A stretch of DNA of 64,000 nucleotides from CAVRTM01 sp963696105 (GCA_963696105.1 CAVOIP010000001.1:410077-474076), one strand, 5' to 3'. Counted from the first letter of the stretch, positions 8,437 through 17,394 are shown. Numbers and translations are program-made. The notes: generated by a model not told the origin, from the sequence alone.

Positions 8437-11400
8437 ATGAGCGTCCACATCAGCGTGCTGGGGGGCTTCGAGGTCACGGTCGACGAGGCCGTGGTGCCGG
8501 TCGACGCGTGGAACCGGCGGCACGCGTCCGCGCTGGTGAAGGTGCTGGCCCTGGCACGGGGCCGACGGTTGCACCGCGACCGGGTGATCGACCTGCTGTG
8601 GCCGGACATGCCGGCGGAGACCGCCCTGCCGCGCCTGCACAAGGCCGCCCACTACGCCCGGCGGGCGCTCGGGACCGATGGCGCGGCCTCGCTGGTGCTC
8701 CGCAACGACCTGGTCGCCCTGCTGCCTGACGCCGACGTCGTCGTCGACGCCGTCGAGTTCCGCGCCGAGGGCGAGGCGGCCCTGGCCTCGGGGTCGGCGG
8801 ACCGGGCGGTCGAGGCTCTGCGCCTGGATGCCGGGCCGCTGCTGCCCGGGGACCTGTACGAGCCGTGGAGCGACGAACCGCGCGAGGCGCTGCGGGGACT
8901 GCGCCTGGATCTGCTGCGGCTGACCGGCCGGTGGGAGGCGGTCCTGGAGGAGGATGCCGCCGACGAGCAGGCCCACCTGGCGATCGCCCGCGGCCACGCG
9001 GACCGCGGCGACCACCGGTCGGCGCTGCGGCAGCTGGAGCGCCTGGACCAGGCCCTCCGCAGGGAGCTGGGCACCGCCCCGAGCGCGGACGTGCAGGCGC
9101 TGCGCAGCGCGGTGCTGACGGCACTGTCCGCGGCGGGCCGCCCCGCGCCCGGGCCGAGGCGGCCCACGAGGCTGGTCGGTCGCCGCGACGCCGGCGACCT
9201 CATCCGGGCACACCTCGACCGAGCCGACGAGGGTCGGGGAAGCACGCTGATCGTGACGGGGCCGCCCGGGGTGGGCAAGTCGGCCGTCCTGGAGATGGCC
9301 ACCGCCCTGGCCGTTCGGCGCGGATGGCGGACCGGGCGAGGGACGGCCTCCGCGGTCGAGGGGCCGTGGCCGTACGCGCCGGTCCTCGAGGCCCTGGGCG
9401 ACCTCTGCCGCCAGCACCCCACGCTTCTGGATGGACTCGGCGACACCTTCCGCGACGAGGTGGAGCAGGCCCTGTCGGGCCGGGCCGTTGCCTGGGGCGG
9501 CGAGACGGCTCATCAGCGGCTCTTCCTGGCGGCCGCCGAGCTCATGCGGCTGGCGGCCGCCGGTCACGGCGCGCTGCTCGTGGTGGACGACCTCCACGAG
9601 GCGGACCAGGGGTCGTTGCGGCTGCTGCACTACCTGGCCCGGTGCGCCGGGGAGGAACGGGTGCTCCTCCTGCTGGCGCACCGGCCCGACACCGACGCGG
9701 CGACGCGTGAGGTCCTCACCAGCCTGGTGGCCCGCGGTGTCGGCGGCGTGCTGGAGCTGCGGCCACTGGACCACTCGGCCACCCACCGGCTCGCCGCACA
9801 GCGGTTCCCCTCGCTGGACCAGCCGACGCTCCAGAGGATCTGCGCCGTCAGCGCGGGACTGCCGTTCACCGTGCTGGAGTTGGGCCGCGCCGCCGAGACC
9901 GGGCGCCCGCCGACGGTCGACTCCGCACTGCCTCTTCCTGTCCAGCGGACCTTCCAGCGGGTCGCGCTCCTCGGCACGGCGTTCACCACCGACGAGCTCC
10001 TGGCCGTGGCGGGGGTCCCCGAGGAGGTGGCCTACCAGCACCTCGACACCGCCCTCAGCGCCCTGGTGGTGGAGCCCGAGGACCCGGGATACCGGTTCCG
10101 GCACGCCCTGGTCCGTGACGCGCTGTTGCAGGCGATGCCCCTCCGGGAGCAGTCCGCCGCTCGGGTCGAGGTCGCCGAGCAGCTCGCCGCACTCGGCGCC
10201 GCGCCTGCCCGGGTGGCACACCAGCTGCTGGCCGCGGGCCAGCCTGCACGCGCCATACCGTTCGTGCTTCCTGCGGTGGAGACCGGCGGCGCGCTGGGCG
10301 CGTACCGCGATGCCCTGTCCCTGGTGGACGCGGTGCTGGGGTCCTCCACGGGCGAGGCCCGTGGGCTGCTGATGGCCCGGCGAGGCGACCTGCTGATGGC
10401 GCTGGCCGACCCTGGAGCGGTGGCCGCCTACCTGGCGGCCGTGCCCGCCACCACGGGAACGCAGCAGCGCCTGGTGAGGGCGCGGCTGGCCAGGGCCGCC
10501 TGCTTCGCCGACGAGCTCGAGACCGCCGCCGCCGCACTGGCCGGGCTCGACCTGGAGGAGGACGCCGCCGACGGGCCCATCCTGCTGGCCCGAGGGAACC
10601 TCGCCTACTTCAGCGGCGACATCGACGCCGCATGGGACGCCGTCGGCGCCGCCCGCGGCCTCCTGCTGGCACCGGACGACCCCTGGCACTACGTCGACCT
10701 GGTGGGTCTGCAGGGGCTCATCGCGCACCAGCGGGGAGAGTGGTTCGAGCGCTTCCGCATCGAGCTGCGCCGCACCCGGGGTCGGCCGGGCCTCGCCACG
10801 GCCCTGTTCGACGCGCACCTGTGTGTCGCGGAGTACCTCCTCTACGGCCCGATGCCGTACGGCGAGGTGCTGGAGCTCGGCGAGGGACTCCGGCAGCGGG
10901 CTCGACAGGTGGGGGCGCTGCGGGGCGTGGCCTTCGCCACCTCGCTGATCGGTGAGGCCGCTTTGCTGATGGGGGACCTGGAACGTGCCGGGCGTGACCT
11001 GCAGGAGGCCGTCGACCTGCACCACGACGTCGACGCGACGGCCGGTGAGGCGCACAGCCTGCAGCGGCTGGCTGAGGTCCGTCTGGCCCGTGGAGACCGT
11101 GAGGGGGCCCAGCACCTGCTGCGGCAGGCGCTGCCGCTGGCCCGGTGGTCGGTCGTCAGCAAGCACCTGCTCCAGCGGATCTACGGCACGATGATCCTGG
11201 CCGCCTCCGACACGGCAGAGGCGTTGGTCGTCCTGGAGCGTGCGGAGGCGACCTTGGGAGTCTCCGATGCCTGCCCGTTCTGCGACGTCATGCTGGCGGT
11301 GCCGGCAGCCATCCTCACCGCCGACATCGGTGACCTCGCTGCCGCCGGGCGTCACCTCGCCGTCGCTGCGACGTCGGCGGCGCGGTGGGACGGCACCGCG

Positions 11401-11577
11401 TGGGAGGCCGCCGTCCTGGAGGCCCGGGCCCACCTCGCCCGGGCCGAAGGAGACCAGGCGGCCTTCCGTCGCCTGCTCGAGGATGCCTGCCTGCTGTTCA
11501 CGAGGGCCGGGCAGCCGCTGGACGCTGCCCGCTGCGAACGTGCCTCTGCCACCACCGAACCGGCCATCCCCGGCTGA
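8437..11577 (+). CDS. BTAD/winged-helix transcriptional regulator with AAA ATPase domain
   Basis: A 1046-residue multidomain regulator. Residues 1-100 form an OmpR-like winged helix (ISVLGGFEV... WPDMPAETALPRLHKA), followed by a bacterial transcriptional activation domain of helical repeats up to about 240. An AAA/STAND ATPase module follows with Walker A GPPGVGKS near residues 275-282 and Walker B ALLVVDDLHEAD. The remaining ~500 residues are Ala/Leu-rich TPR-like helices, likely a sensor scaffold. SARP-LAL type proteins of this architecture activate nearby pathway genes. It lies directly behind the flavoprotein genes in the same direction and probably controls them. No strong Shine-Dalgarno precedes ATG 8437. 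Confidence 0.88.
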   Translation: MSVHISVLGGFEVTVDEAVVPVDAWNRRHASALVKVLALARGRRLHRDRVIDLLWPDMPAETALPRLHKAAHYARRALGTDGAASLVLRNDLVALLPDADVVVDAVEFRAEGEAALASGSADRAVEALRLDAGPLLPGDLYEPWSDEPREALRGLRLDLLRLTGRWEAVLEEDAADEQAHLAIARGHADRGDHRSALRQLERLDQALRRELGTAPSADVQALRSAVLTALSAAGRPAPGPRRPTRLVGRRDAGDLIRAHLDRADEGRGSTLIVTGPPGVGKSAVLEMATALAVRRGWRTGRGTASAVEGPWPYAPVLEALGDLCRQHPTLLDGLGDTFRDEVEQALSGRAVAWGGETAHQRLFLAAAELMRLAAAGHGALLVVDDLHEADQGSLRLLHYLARCAGEERVLLLLAHRPDTDAATREVLTSLVARGVGGVLELRPLDHSATHRLAAQRFPSLDQPTLQRICAVSAGLPFTVLELGRAAETGRPPTVDSALPLPVQRTFQRVALLGTAFTTDELLAVAGVPEEVAYQHLDTALSALVVEPEDPGYRFRHALVRDALLQAMPLREQSAARVEVAEQLAALGAAPARVAHQLLAAGQPARAIPFVLPAVETGGALGAYRDALSLVDAVLGSSTGEARGLLMARRGDLLMALADPGAVAAYLAAVPATTGTQQRLVRARLARAACFADELETAAAALAGLDLEEDAADGPILLARGNLAYFSGDIDAAWDAVGAARGLLLAPDDPWHYVDLVGLQGLIAHQRGEWFERFRIELRRTRGRPGLATALFDAHLCVAEYLLYGPMPYGEVLELGEGLRQRARQVGALRGVAFATSLIGEAALLMGDLERAGRDLQEAVDLHHDVDATAGEAHSLQRLAEVRLARGDREGAQHLLRQALPLARWSVVSKHLLQRIYGTMILAASDTAEALVVLERAEATLGVSDACPFCDVMLAVPAAILTADIGDLAAAGRHLAVAATSAARWDGTAWEAAVLEARAHLARAEGDQAAFRRLLEDACLLFTRAGQPLDAARCERASATTEPAIPG

Positions 11578-11619
11578 GCCCGTCCCTGCCGGTGACCGGT
11601 CCTTCGGCCAGACCGTGGC

Positions 11620-11940
11620 TCAGGTGAGCAACCGCACGGCTGAGGCCAGCAGGCCGTATGCCGCTAGCCCGCAGAGCAGGACGACGCCGAGGGACCGTCC
11701 CCGGGTCGCGGCGACGAGCCCGACGGCCACCGCTGCGGCCGCCACCGCGCCGGCACCAGGCACACCGTGGTCCCGGTACTCGAGGACGCCGCGCACGACC
11801 ATCGCCGTCATCGCCGCGACCCCGGCGCCGCGGGCCACCCGGGCCGCCTGGTGGGGCACGGCCACCCAGCCGAGCAGCGGGACCAGGCGGAAGGCCAGGC
11901 TGCCGGCCGTGACCGCGAGGACCACCGCGAGCGTGCTCAT
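11620..11940 (-). CDS. azlD: AzlD family branched-chain amino acid export subunit
   Basis: 106-residue membrane protein with four hydrophobic segments beginning MSTLAVVLAVTAGSLAFR and the conserved RLVPLLGW region of AzlD. It partners AzlC to form a permease for branched-chain amino acids or related compounds. The start at 11940 overlaps the azlC stop by four bases (ATGA), the usual azlCD order, which decides the start although the frame is open further upstream. Confidence 0.85.
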   Translation of the reverse strand: MSTLAVVLAVTAGSLAFRLVPLLGWVAVPHQAARVARGAGVAAMTAMVVRGVLEYRDHGVPGAGAVAAAAVAVGLVAATRGRSLGVVLLCGLAAYGLLASAVRLLT

Positions 11941-12638
11941 CGAGGACCCCGGTTCCCCAGGGCCGCCGCGCCCGCCCCGACGGCCGAGGCCAGCAGCACC
12001 GCACTCCCCGTCGACGAGCGCGCGGTCACGATGGCGGTGGCCGCGGCGGCGAGCGCGGCGAGCGCACCCCGACGCTCGCGCAGGTGTGGTGCGACGAGGG
12101 CAGCGAACAGGAGCGGGGCCACGAGCCCCGCGACCGGCTGGCGGGCCAGCACCGTTCCGCCCAGCATCCCTGCGGTGACCAGGACCGGCCACGCCGCCCA
12201 CAGCGTCAGGGCGGCGCCGAGGTAGAAGCGGCGACGCGACGCCGCGTCGCCGGTTCCCGTGGCACGGGCCTGCGAGATCGCCCAGGGGACGTCGGTGAGG
12301 GTCACAGCCGCGAGGAGGCGCGTCCGCAGTGGCGCGTCCCTCCAGTCCGGAGCCAGCGCGGCGGCGTACGCGGTCAGTCGCGCCTGCAGCAGCAGGGCGG
12401 TCACCGCCGCGGCCACGACCGAGCCGCCGGCCGCCAGGACGTCGAGCAACGCGAGCTGGGCGGCCCCTCCGTAGATCGTGAAGGTCCCGAGCCAGGCGAC
12501 CAGTGGGTCGGGGCTGGTGGCCACGTGGGCGCCGACGAGCAGGCCGAAGGGCACGTACGCCGCGACCGCCGGCAGCACGGCACGCGCACCGTCGGTCAGC
12601 GGCGAGCCGTGACCGGGGACGTTGTCGATGGTCAGCAT
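11937..12638 (-). CDS. azlC: AzlC family ABC-independent amino acid exporter subunit
   Basis: 233-residue polytopic membrane protein with the AzlC signatures VPFGLLVGAHVA, YGGAAQLALLDVLAAG and the following LTDVPWAISQA. AzlC with AzlD exports branched-chain amino acids (named for 4-azaleucine resistance). ATG 12638 follows AGGAGGTCCC. It is divergent from the MaoC-like gene, and the ~155-base space between them holds a 15-bp inverted repeat that could be a shared operator. Confidence 0.85.
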   Translation of the reverse strand: MLTIDNVPGHGSPLTDGARAVLPAVAAYVPFGLLVGAHVATSPDPLVAWLGTFTIYGGAAQLALLDVLAAGGSVVAAAVTALLLQARLTAYAAALAPDWRDAPLRTRLLAAVTLTDVPWAISQARATGTGDAASRRRFYLGAALTLWAAWPVLVTAGMLGGTVLARQPVAGLVAPLLFAALVAPHLRERRGALAALAAAATAIVTARSSTGSAVLLASAVGAGAAALGNRGPR

Positions 12639-12689
12639 GGGACCTCCTCGGACTCGGGTGTCGACGGTCGAACCCTGCCCGGCGGGCCT

Positions 12690-12733
12690 TCCTTCGACCT
12701 TCCCGTGGAACCGCAGCGGGGAAGGTCGAAGGA
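12690..12733. promoter_or_regulatory. 15-bp inverted repeat between azlC and maoC-like gene
   Basis: The arms TCCTTCGACCTTCCC (12690-12704) and GGGAAGGTCGAAGGA (12719-12733) are perfect complements separated by 14 bases, in the divergent intergenic region. It could be an operator for both genes or a hairpin in the leader of either transcript. No regulator gene lies alongside. Confidence 0.55.
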
Positions 12734-12793
12734 GGAGGCGGCGGCTACGGTCCGGAACACCGAACGACCCACCGTCTGTCCCGGAGGCATGAC

Positions 12794-13210
12794 ATGAAAC
12801 CAGGAGACGTCGCCCGCAGGTCGAGGACCGTGCAGGCCTCGGACATCGAGCTCTTCACCGCGATGACGGGGGACCGCAACCCCATCCACTACGACCCGGA
12901 GCTGGCGGCGGCGACCCGCTTCGGCGGCATCGTCGTCCAGGGCGGGGTGACCACGGGGCTGTTGAATGCCCTCGTCGCCGAGGACCTGCCGGGGCCGGGA
13001 AGTGTCTTCCTGCAGGTGAGCTGGCGGTTCTTGGCGCCGGTGCGGCCGGGTGAGGTCCTGACGGCGGAGGCGCGGGTCCTGGAGGTCCGTGCCGACAAGC
13101 CCGTCACGACGCTGGAGACCACGGTCCGCACGGGGGACGGCGTGGTCGTCGTCGACGGGACGGCCGTCGTCTGGCGCGATCCCGTGGTGGCGGCGCGCAG
13201 CAGCCACTGA
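12794..13210 (+). CDS. MaoC-like (R)-specific enoyl-CoA hydratase
   Basis: 138-residue hot-dog fold protein. The catalytic region reads FTAMTGDRNPIHYDPELA, with the Asp-x4-His (D-RNPI-H) hydratase dyad, and the following FGGIVVQGGVTTGLL is the conserved MaoC helix. Such enzymes hydrate trans-2-enoyl-CoA to (R)-3-hydroxyacyl-CoA in fatty-acid or polyhydroxyalkanoate metabolism. The start ATG 12794 follows CCGGAGG. It is a single gene, divergent from azlCD. Confidence 0.88.
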   Translation: MKPGDVARRSRTVQASDIELFTAMTGDRNPIHYDPELAAATRFGGIVVQGGVTTGLLNALVAEDLPGPGSVFLQVSWRFLAPVRPGEVLTAEARVLEVRADKPVTTLETTVRTGDGVVVVDGTAVVWRDPVVAARSSH

Positions 13211-13300
13211 CCACGCTCGATGGACAGCCCTGTGGCCAAAGGCCGTTCGCGTCGTGGCCCGGTTCGCCGCCGGCTCAGCGCCGGTCGTGGGCGCCGGTCG

Positions 13301-13615
13301 TCAGCGCCGGTCGGCGACGACGTACGACGCGGCCGCGCTGACGGCCGCGACGCCGAGGACGGCCGGCCAGGCGCCGACCTTCTTGGCGAGCGGGTGGGAG
13401 GCGCCGAACCCGCCGAGGTAGATCGCCGAGAGGGCGGCCGCGCCGGGCCACCCCGCCCGGGCGACCCAGGTGCGTCCGGCATAGACACCCGCGAGGCCCA
13501 GCACGAGACCGCCGAGTGGGCGGATCCCGCTCTCCCGGGCCGTGAGGTACCCCCCGATCAGACCCAGCCCTGCCAGGGGAGCGGTGGACACGTCGGCGGC
13601 GGATTTCAGCTTCAT
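13301..13615 (-). CDS. Small integral membrane protein, 104 residues
   Basis: Four hydrophobic stretches with Gly-rich packing (GLGLIGGYLTARESGIRPLGGLVLGLAGVY, split here only by description) and a basic N-terminus starting MKLKSAADV. It ends VADRR. No family was recognised with certainty; it resembles uncharacterised actinobacterial four-helix membrane proteins. It points toward the MaoC gene (convergent). The codon use and length support a real gene, but there is no good Shine-Dalgarno before 13615. Confidence 0.65.
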   Translation of the reverse strand: MKLKSAADVSTAPLAGLGLIGGYLTARESGIRPLGGLVLGLAGVYAGRTWVARAGWPGAAALSAIYLGGFGASHPLAKKVGAWPAVLGVAAVSAAASYVVADRR

Positions 13616-13743
13616 GCTGCGATCGTAGGCTCACGCGGCGTTGCCGCTCCGCGGCACGGTGCGGACGGACCTCCCCGGGAGCACCGGGCCGGGATGGCCC
13701 GTTGAGCTACCGGGCCGCCTTGCGGGTTCGCGCGGGTGCCCGG

Positions 13744-14352
13744 TCAGAGGCGAAGCAGCCGTTCGAAGAACGACCGGTACCGGTGGAGCGCCTGGCGCAG
13801 GTCCTCGGTGGAGACGTCCTCTCCCTGGGACCACTGCTGCTCCAGGCGGGACTGCGCCGTCGTGAACGACTCGGTCAGGTTCTGGACCACCTCGGACACG
13901 AGGGCGCCCGCACGCTGGACGGCGGCGCGGGGGTCGTCCACGAAGGCGGCCTGCACGGACTCCCACTCGGCCCGCAGCCGGTCCCCCTCCTCCGCGGCGA
14001 ACAACGGCTCCTGGCCGTCGTCGCGGCCGGACGACTGTTGCCCGGACACGTCGCCTCCACGCGCCGCCGCGGTGGTGCCTTCCTCGGCCGCCCCGCGCTC
14101 GGCCGTCGAGTCGGCACGCCCGCCCGGCGTCTCCGGCGTTGTCGAGGTGGCACCCTCCCCCGACTGCACGCCCTCGCCCGACTGCACGCCTTCGTCCGAG
14201 CGGACGCCCTCGCCAGAACGGACGCCCTCGCCAGAACGGACGCCCTCGCCAGAACGGACGCCTTCGCCCGACTGCACGCCTTCGCCGGACCGGACGCCTT
14301 CGCCCGACGCTGAGGTCGCCGCGTCGCCCGGCTGCTGGGGTTGGTCGCTCAT
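13744..14352 (-). CDS. Repeat-containing hypothetical protein with C-terminal domain shared with its neighbour
   Basis: 202 residues in two parts. Residues ~15-70 are nine imperfect copies of a six-residue unit (SGEGVR/SGEGVQ), an acidic flexible tract. The last ~85 residues form a helical domain with W-x2-VQAAFVDDPRAAVQ, LVSEVV and STEDLRQALHRYRSFFERLL. The same domain ends the membrane-anchored protein encoded directly upstream. Start ATG 14352 overlaps that gene's stop by four bases and is preceded by GGAGG. The function is unknown; the layout suggests a soluble partner of the anchored paralogue. Confidence 0.75.
   Translation of the reverse strand: MSDQPQQPGDAATSASGEGVRSGEGVQSGEGVRSGEGVRSGEGVRSGEGVRSDEGVQSGEGVQSGEGATSTTPETPGGRADSTAERGAAEEGTTAAARGGDVSGQQSSGRDDGQEPLFAAEEGDRLRAEWESVQAAFVDDPRAAVQRAGALVSEVVQNLTESFTTAQSRLEQQWSQGEDVSTEDLRQALHRYRSFFERLLRL
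14153..14309. repeat. 18-bp tandem repeat inside coding sequence, nine units
   Basis: Nine in-frame 18-bp units of the form CGCCCTCGCCAGAACGGA on the + strand encode the SGEGVx hexapeptide tract of the minus-strand gene. Three central units are identical, which indicates recent expansion by slippage; copy number is likely variable between strains. Confidence 0.85.
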
Positions 14353-14909
14353 CGTTCCTCCATCTCGTTCGAACCCTGCGGGTCCAGCAAGCGCGCGAAC
14401 AGGGCCCGGTAGTGCACCATCGCCTCGCGCAGGTCCTCCGTGCTGGCCTGGTCACGGTCGTCGCTGCTCTTGGTCAGCCGCGCCGCCGCCCGGTAGTCAG
14501 CCACCAGCTGCGGGTGGTCCACCGAGATGACGTCGGCCTGGCGGTCGAAGTCGTCGGTGGGATAGCCGCGAGCGCCCATGACCTGCTGAACCAGCCGGTA
14601 GGCGTCGCCGAGCGCGCCGGAGGGGTCGTCGACGAAGCGGGTCTGCACCTGTCTCCAGGACGCGTCGTACTGCTGGCGCTCGACGGCGTCGAGGCCGCGC
14701 AGCTGCAGCTTCTGCCGGTGCTCCTGGCGGTGGGTCAGGTCCTGCTCGGCGGCGCGGCGGTCCCCACTGTCGCTGACCGCCCGGTCGTACTCGGGGCCGA
14801 ACTGGCTCTTGAGCTGACCCGACTTCCGCTGACGCTGCAGCAGGACCACGGCGAGCACCACCAGGGCGACCACCACGATGATGATGACGACGATGACCGC
14901 GGGGCTCAT
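14349..14909 (-). CDS. Membrane-anchored hypothetical protein, paralogue of the repeat protein
   Basis: 186 residues. The N-terminus is a single strong membrane helix (VIVVIIIVVVALVVLAVVLL, residues 5-24) followed by a basic cytoplasmic start QRQRKSG, then a charged helical region (FGPEYDRAVSDSGDRRAAEQDL) and a C-terminal domain with FVDDPSGALGDAYRLVQQVM and STEDLREAMVHYRALFARLL. That domain is clearly homologous to the one in the downstream gene. AAGGGAGGCCTCC precedes ATG 14909. It is probably an anchor whose partner is the soluble paralogue; the biochemical role is unknown. Confidence 0.75.
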   Translation of the reverse strand: MSPAVIVVIIIVVVALVVLAVVLLQRQRKSGQLKSQFGPEYDRAVSDSGDRRAAEQDLTHRQEHRQKLQLRGLDAVERQQYDASWRQVQTRFVDDPSGALGDAYRLVQQVMGARGYPTDDFDRQADVISVDHPQLVADYRAAARLTKSSDDRDQASTEDLREAMVHYRALFARLLDPQGSNEMEER

Positions 14910-15228
14910 GGAGGCCTCCCTTGACACCCGGACAAGGCCATGCTGCATCGACGCGCGGTCGTCGTACATAGGCCAAAGAGCGCAGCCACCGAGGGACGAC
15001 AGGGGCATCGCCCGGCCGGTGGCGCGCCTCGCGCACCGGCTCGTTCGTGGTGCCGGCACCACGATCGGCAGAGGACACGGCAGGGCGGTTGCCGACCGGG
15101 CGGGGCGGGGGCATGCTGATTGCGTCAGCGCAAGCAACGGGTCACGGCAAGCCGTGCTGGACGACGTCGGCCGCGCCCCTCGCGGGTCGTGCAGCGGCCA
15201 CGCCCGCCGATGCACGGGAAGGCACGCG
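14910..15228. other. Intergenic region with short inverted repeat
   Basis: A 319-base divergent spacer between the membrane-anchored protein and the MHS symporter. It holds TTGCG-TCAG-CGCAA (15120-15133), a small perfect inverted repeat about 95 bases before the symporter start, which may be an operator. I see no convincing gene. Confidence 0.4.
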
Positions 15229-16623
15229 GTGTCCGACTCAACGCTCCACCCAGGCTCGACGTCCGAGATGCAGGCCCACCGGCGCAGGGCGGTGGTGGCC
15301 AGCACGGTCGGCACCACGATCGAGTGGTACGACTTCTTCCTCTACGGCACGGCAGCCGCGCTGGTCTTCCCCAAGCTGTTCTTCCCCGGGGAGTCCCAGT
15401 ACGCCGGTGTGCTGGCGTCCTTCGCCACGCTGTTCGTGGGGTTCGCCGCGCGGCCGATCGGCGCTGCGATCTTCGGCCACTACGGCGACCGGGTCGGGCG
15501 CAAGGCGACGCTGATCACGACGCTGATGCTGATGGGGACCGCGACGTTCCTCATCGGCTGCCTGCCCGGCGTCGCCACGATCGGGATCGCCGCACCGATC
15601 CTGCTCACCCTCCTGCGCGTCGTCCAGGGGCTGGGCGTCGGCGGGGAGTGGGGCGGCTCGGTGCTGATGTCGATGGAGTGGGGCGCCCAGCACCGCCGGG
15701 GGCTGATGGCGTCGTGGCCGCAGCTCGGCGTACCGCTGGGTCTGCTGCTCTCCACCGCCATGCTCAAGCTGATGAGCGCCCTCACGGGCCCCGACTTCGA
15801 GCGGTGGGGCTGGCGTGTGCCGTTCCTGGCCAGCATCGTGCTGGTGGCCATCGGGCTGTACGTCCGGGTGCGGGTGATGGAGAGCCCGTCCTTCACCGCC
15901 ATCAAGCGCAGCGACGCGGTGGTGCGCCGCCCCGTCGTCGAGGTGATCAGGCGCCAGTGGCGGGAGGTACTCACGTCGGCGTTCGTCCGTCTCTCCGAGC
16001 AGGCGCCGTTCTACCTGTTCATCACGTTCGTGCTCACCTACGGCACCGAGAAGCTCTCGCTGAACCGCGACCCGCTGCTCAACGCCACCCTTGTCGCGGC
16101 GGCCGTCGGCCTGGTCAGCGTGCCGTTCTTCGGCTTCCTGTCCGACGTCATCGGCCGTCGACTGATGTACGGCATCGGGATCGTCGCCACCGCGGTGTTC
16201 GCCTTTCCCTACTTCGGTCTGCTGAACACCAGGCAGTACGGGCTGGTGCTGCTGGCGATCGTGCTGTCGCTGGTCTTCCACGACATGCAGTACGGCCCGC
16301 AGGCGGCGCTGATCTCGGAGAGCTTCGGCGCCAACATCCGCTACAGCGGCGCGGGGATCGGCTACCAGCTCGCGTCGGTCATCGCCGGGGGGCCGGCACC
16401 ACTGATCGCCGCGGCCATCCTGAAGAACACCGGCTCGAGCACCGGGATCAGCTGGTACATCATCCTGTGCTGCGTCCTCGCCTTCATCGCCCTGCTGCTG
16501 ATGCCGCGGCGCTCGACCGCCCAGGTCACCGACGAGTACGACGCCGCGGTGGAGCAGGCGCTGCCCAGCCGGCGCGGGCCACGTCAGCCGCAGACCTCCC
16601 GCGGCACGACCACCGCCGGGTGA
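15229..16623 (+). CDS. MFS transporter, metabolite:H+ symporter (MHS/ShiA-ProP-like)
   Basis: 464 residues, twelve predicted membrane helices. The start of the domain reads VVASTVGTTIEWYDFFLYGTAAAL, and the loop 2-3 signature GHYGDRVGRKATL and the later GFLSDVIGRRLMYG are those of the major facilitator superfamily; the EWYDFF segment is specific to the MHS subfamily that carries shikimate, citrate, alpha-ketoglutarate or osmolytes with protons. GTG 15229 is chosen because GGGAAGG lies just upstream; ATG 15268 is an alternative. The substrate cannot be deduced. Confidence 0.88.
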   Translation: MSDSTLHPGSTSEMQAHRRRAVVASTVGTTIEWYDFFLYGTAAALVFPKLFFPGESQYAGVLASFATLFVGFAARPIGAAIFGHYGDRVGRKATLITTLMLMGTATFLIGCLPGVATIGIAAPILLTLLRVVQGLGVGGEWGGSVLMSMEWGAQHRRGLMASWPQLGVPLGLLLSTAMLKLMSALTGPDFERWGWRVPFLASIVLVAIGLYVRVRVMESPSFTAIKRSDAVVRRPVVEVIRRQWREVLTSAFVRLSEQAPFYLFITFVLTYGTEKLSLNRDPLLNATLVAAAVGLVSVPFFGFLSDVIGRRLMYGIGIVATAVFAFPYFGLLNTRQYGLVLLAIVLSLVFHDMQYGPQAALISESFGANIRYSGAGIGYQLASVIAGGPAPLIAAAILKNTGSSTGISWYIILCCVLAFIALLLMPRRSTAQVTDEYDAAVEQALPSRRGPRQPQTSRGTTTAG

Positions 16624-16677
16624 CCACCCGTCAGAAGCGCGGTGGGGCGGGGGCGCCGCCCGGGCAGCGGCGCCCGC

Positions 16678-17394
16678 TCAGCCGTGGCGGCCGGGGGTGT
16701 GGGCTTCGAGCACGGCCCGCGCGATCTGGACGTCGGTCAGGCCGGCCCGGGCGGCCGCCTCGTGCAGGCGCAGCTCGGCCGTGCCGACGTCCAGGTGCTC
16801 GGACTCGGCGAGCACCCCGACCGCCTCGTCCAGCAGCGTGCGCTCGCGTGCCCGGGCCGGCGACGCAGCCGCCGCCAGCCGGGTGCTGAAGGACAGGTCG
16901 GCGTTGCTCACCGCGCCGGGCGCCCACGCACCGAACAGGGCTGCCAGCTGGTCGTGGTGGCCGGTGAACGCATTCCCGGACGCGCCGTACAGGTTGACCG
17001 ACCCCACCACGTGTCCCTCGTCGCCGCCCTCACGGATCGGCAGGGACAGGCTGCTGGCAACGCCCCGCGCAGCCCCGGCCAGCGCGTACCGCTGCCATGC
17101 CCCCTCATCGAGCGGGTCGACGTCTGGCACGTCCATCCGCTTGCCGGACGTCGCCGCCTCGATGCAGGGCCCGCCATGGAGGTACTGGATCGCGTCGAGG
17201 ACGGCGATCTCCTCGGGCGCGGCGACCAGGGTGAAGGTGAGTCCCTCCTCGAGGTAGCTGATGCTGAACCCGACGCAGTCGGGCACGATCTCCAGGACCC
17301 GGTCCGCCTGGCGCGCCAGCGTCGCCTCGAGGTCCACGTCGGTGCCGAGGCGGAGTCGGCGCAGCGTCTCCCGGGTCTCTGGCAGGGGCTCCAT
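16678..17394 (-). CDS. GAF and ANTAR domain-containing protein
   Basis: 238 residues: a GAF-like sensor (about 25-170, with LHGGPCIEAATSGKRMDVPDVD) and a C-terminal ANTAR RNA-binding domain (LLDEAVGVLAESEHLDVGTA then AARAGLTDVQIARAVLE). ANTAR proteins bind dual-hairpin RNAs and prevent termination in response to the sensor domain's signal; actinobacterial GAF-ANTAR proteins are commonly stress-linked. ATG 17394 follows GAAGGAG. It is divergent from the pgmB/GH65 genes across about 290 bases; no obvious ANTAR target hairpin pair was found nearby. Confidence 0.88.
   Translation of the reverse strand: MEPLPETRETLRRLRLGTDVDLEATLARQADRVLEIVPDCVGFSISYLEEGLTFTLVAAPEEIAVLDAIQYLHGGPCIEAATSGKRMDVPDVDPLDEGAWQRYALAGAARGVASSLSLPIREGGDEGHVVGSVNLYGASGNAFTGHHDQLAALFGAWAPGAVSNADLSFSTRLAAAASPARARERTLLDEAVGVLAESEHLDVGTAELRLHEAAARAGLTDVQIARAVLEAHTPGRHG

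Noticed and set aside
14153..14309. Regulatory direct repeats at 14.2 kb
   Set aside because: The 18-bp units are in frame and fully explained as the SGEGVx coding repeat.
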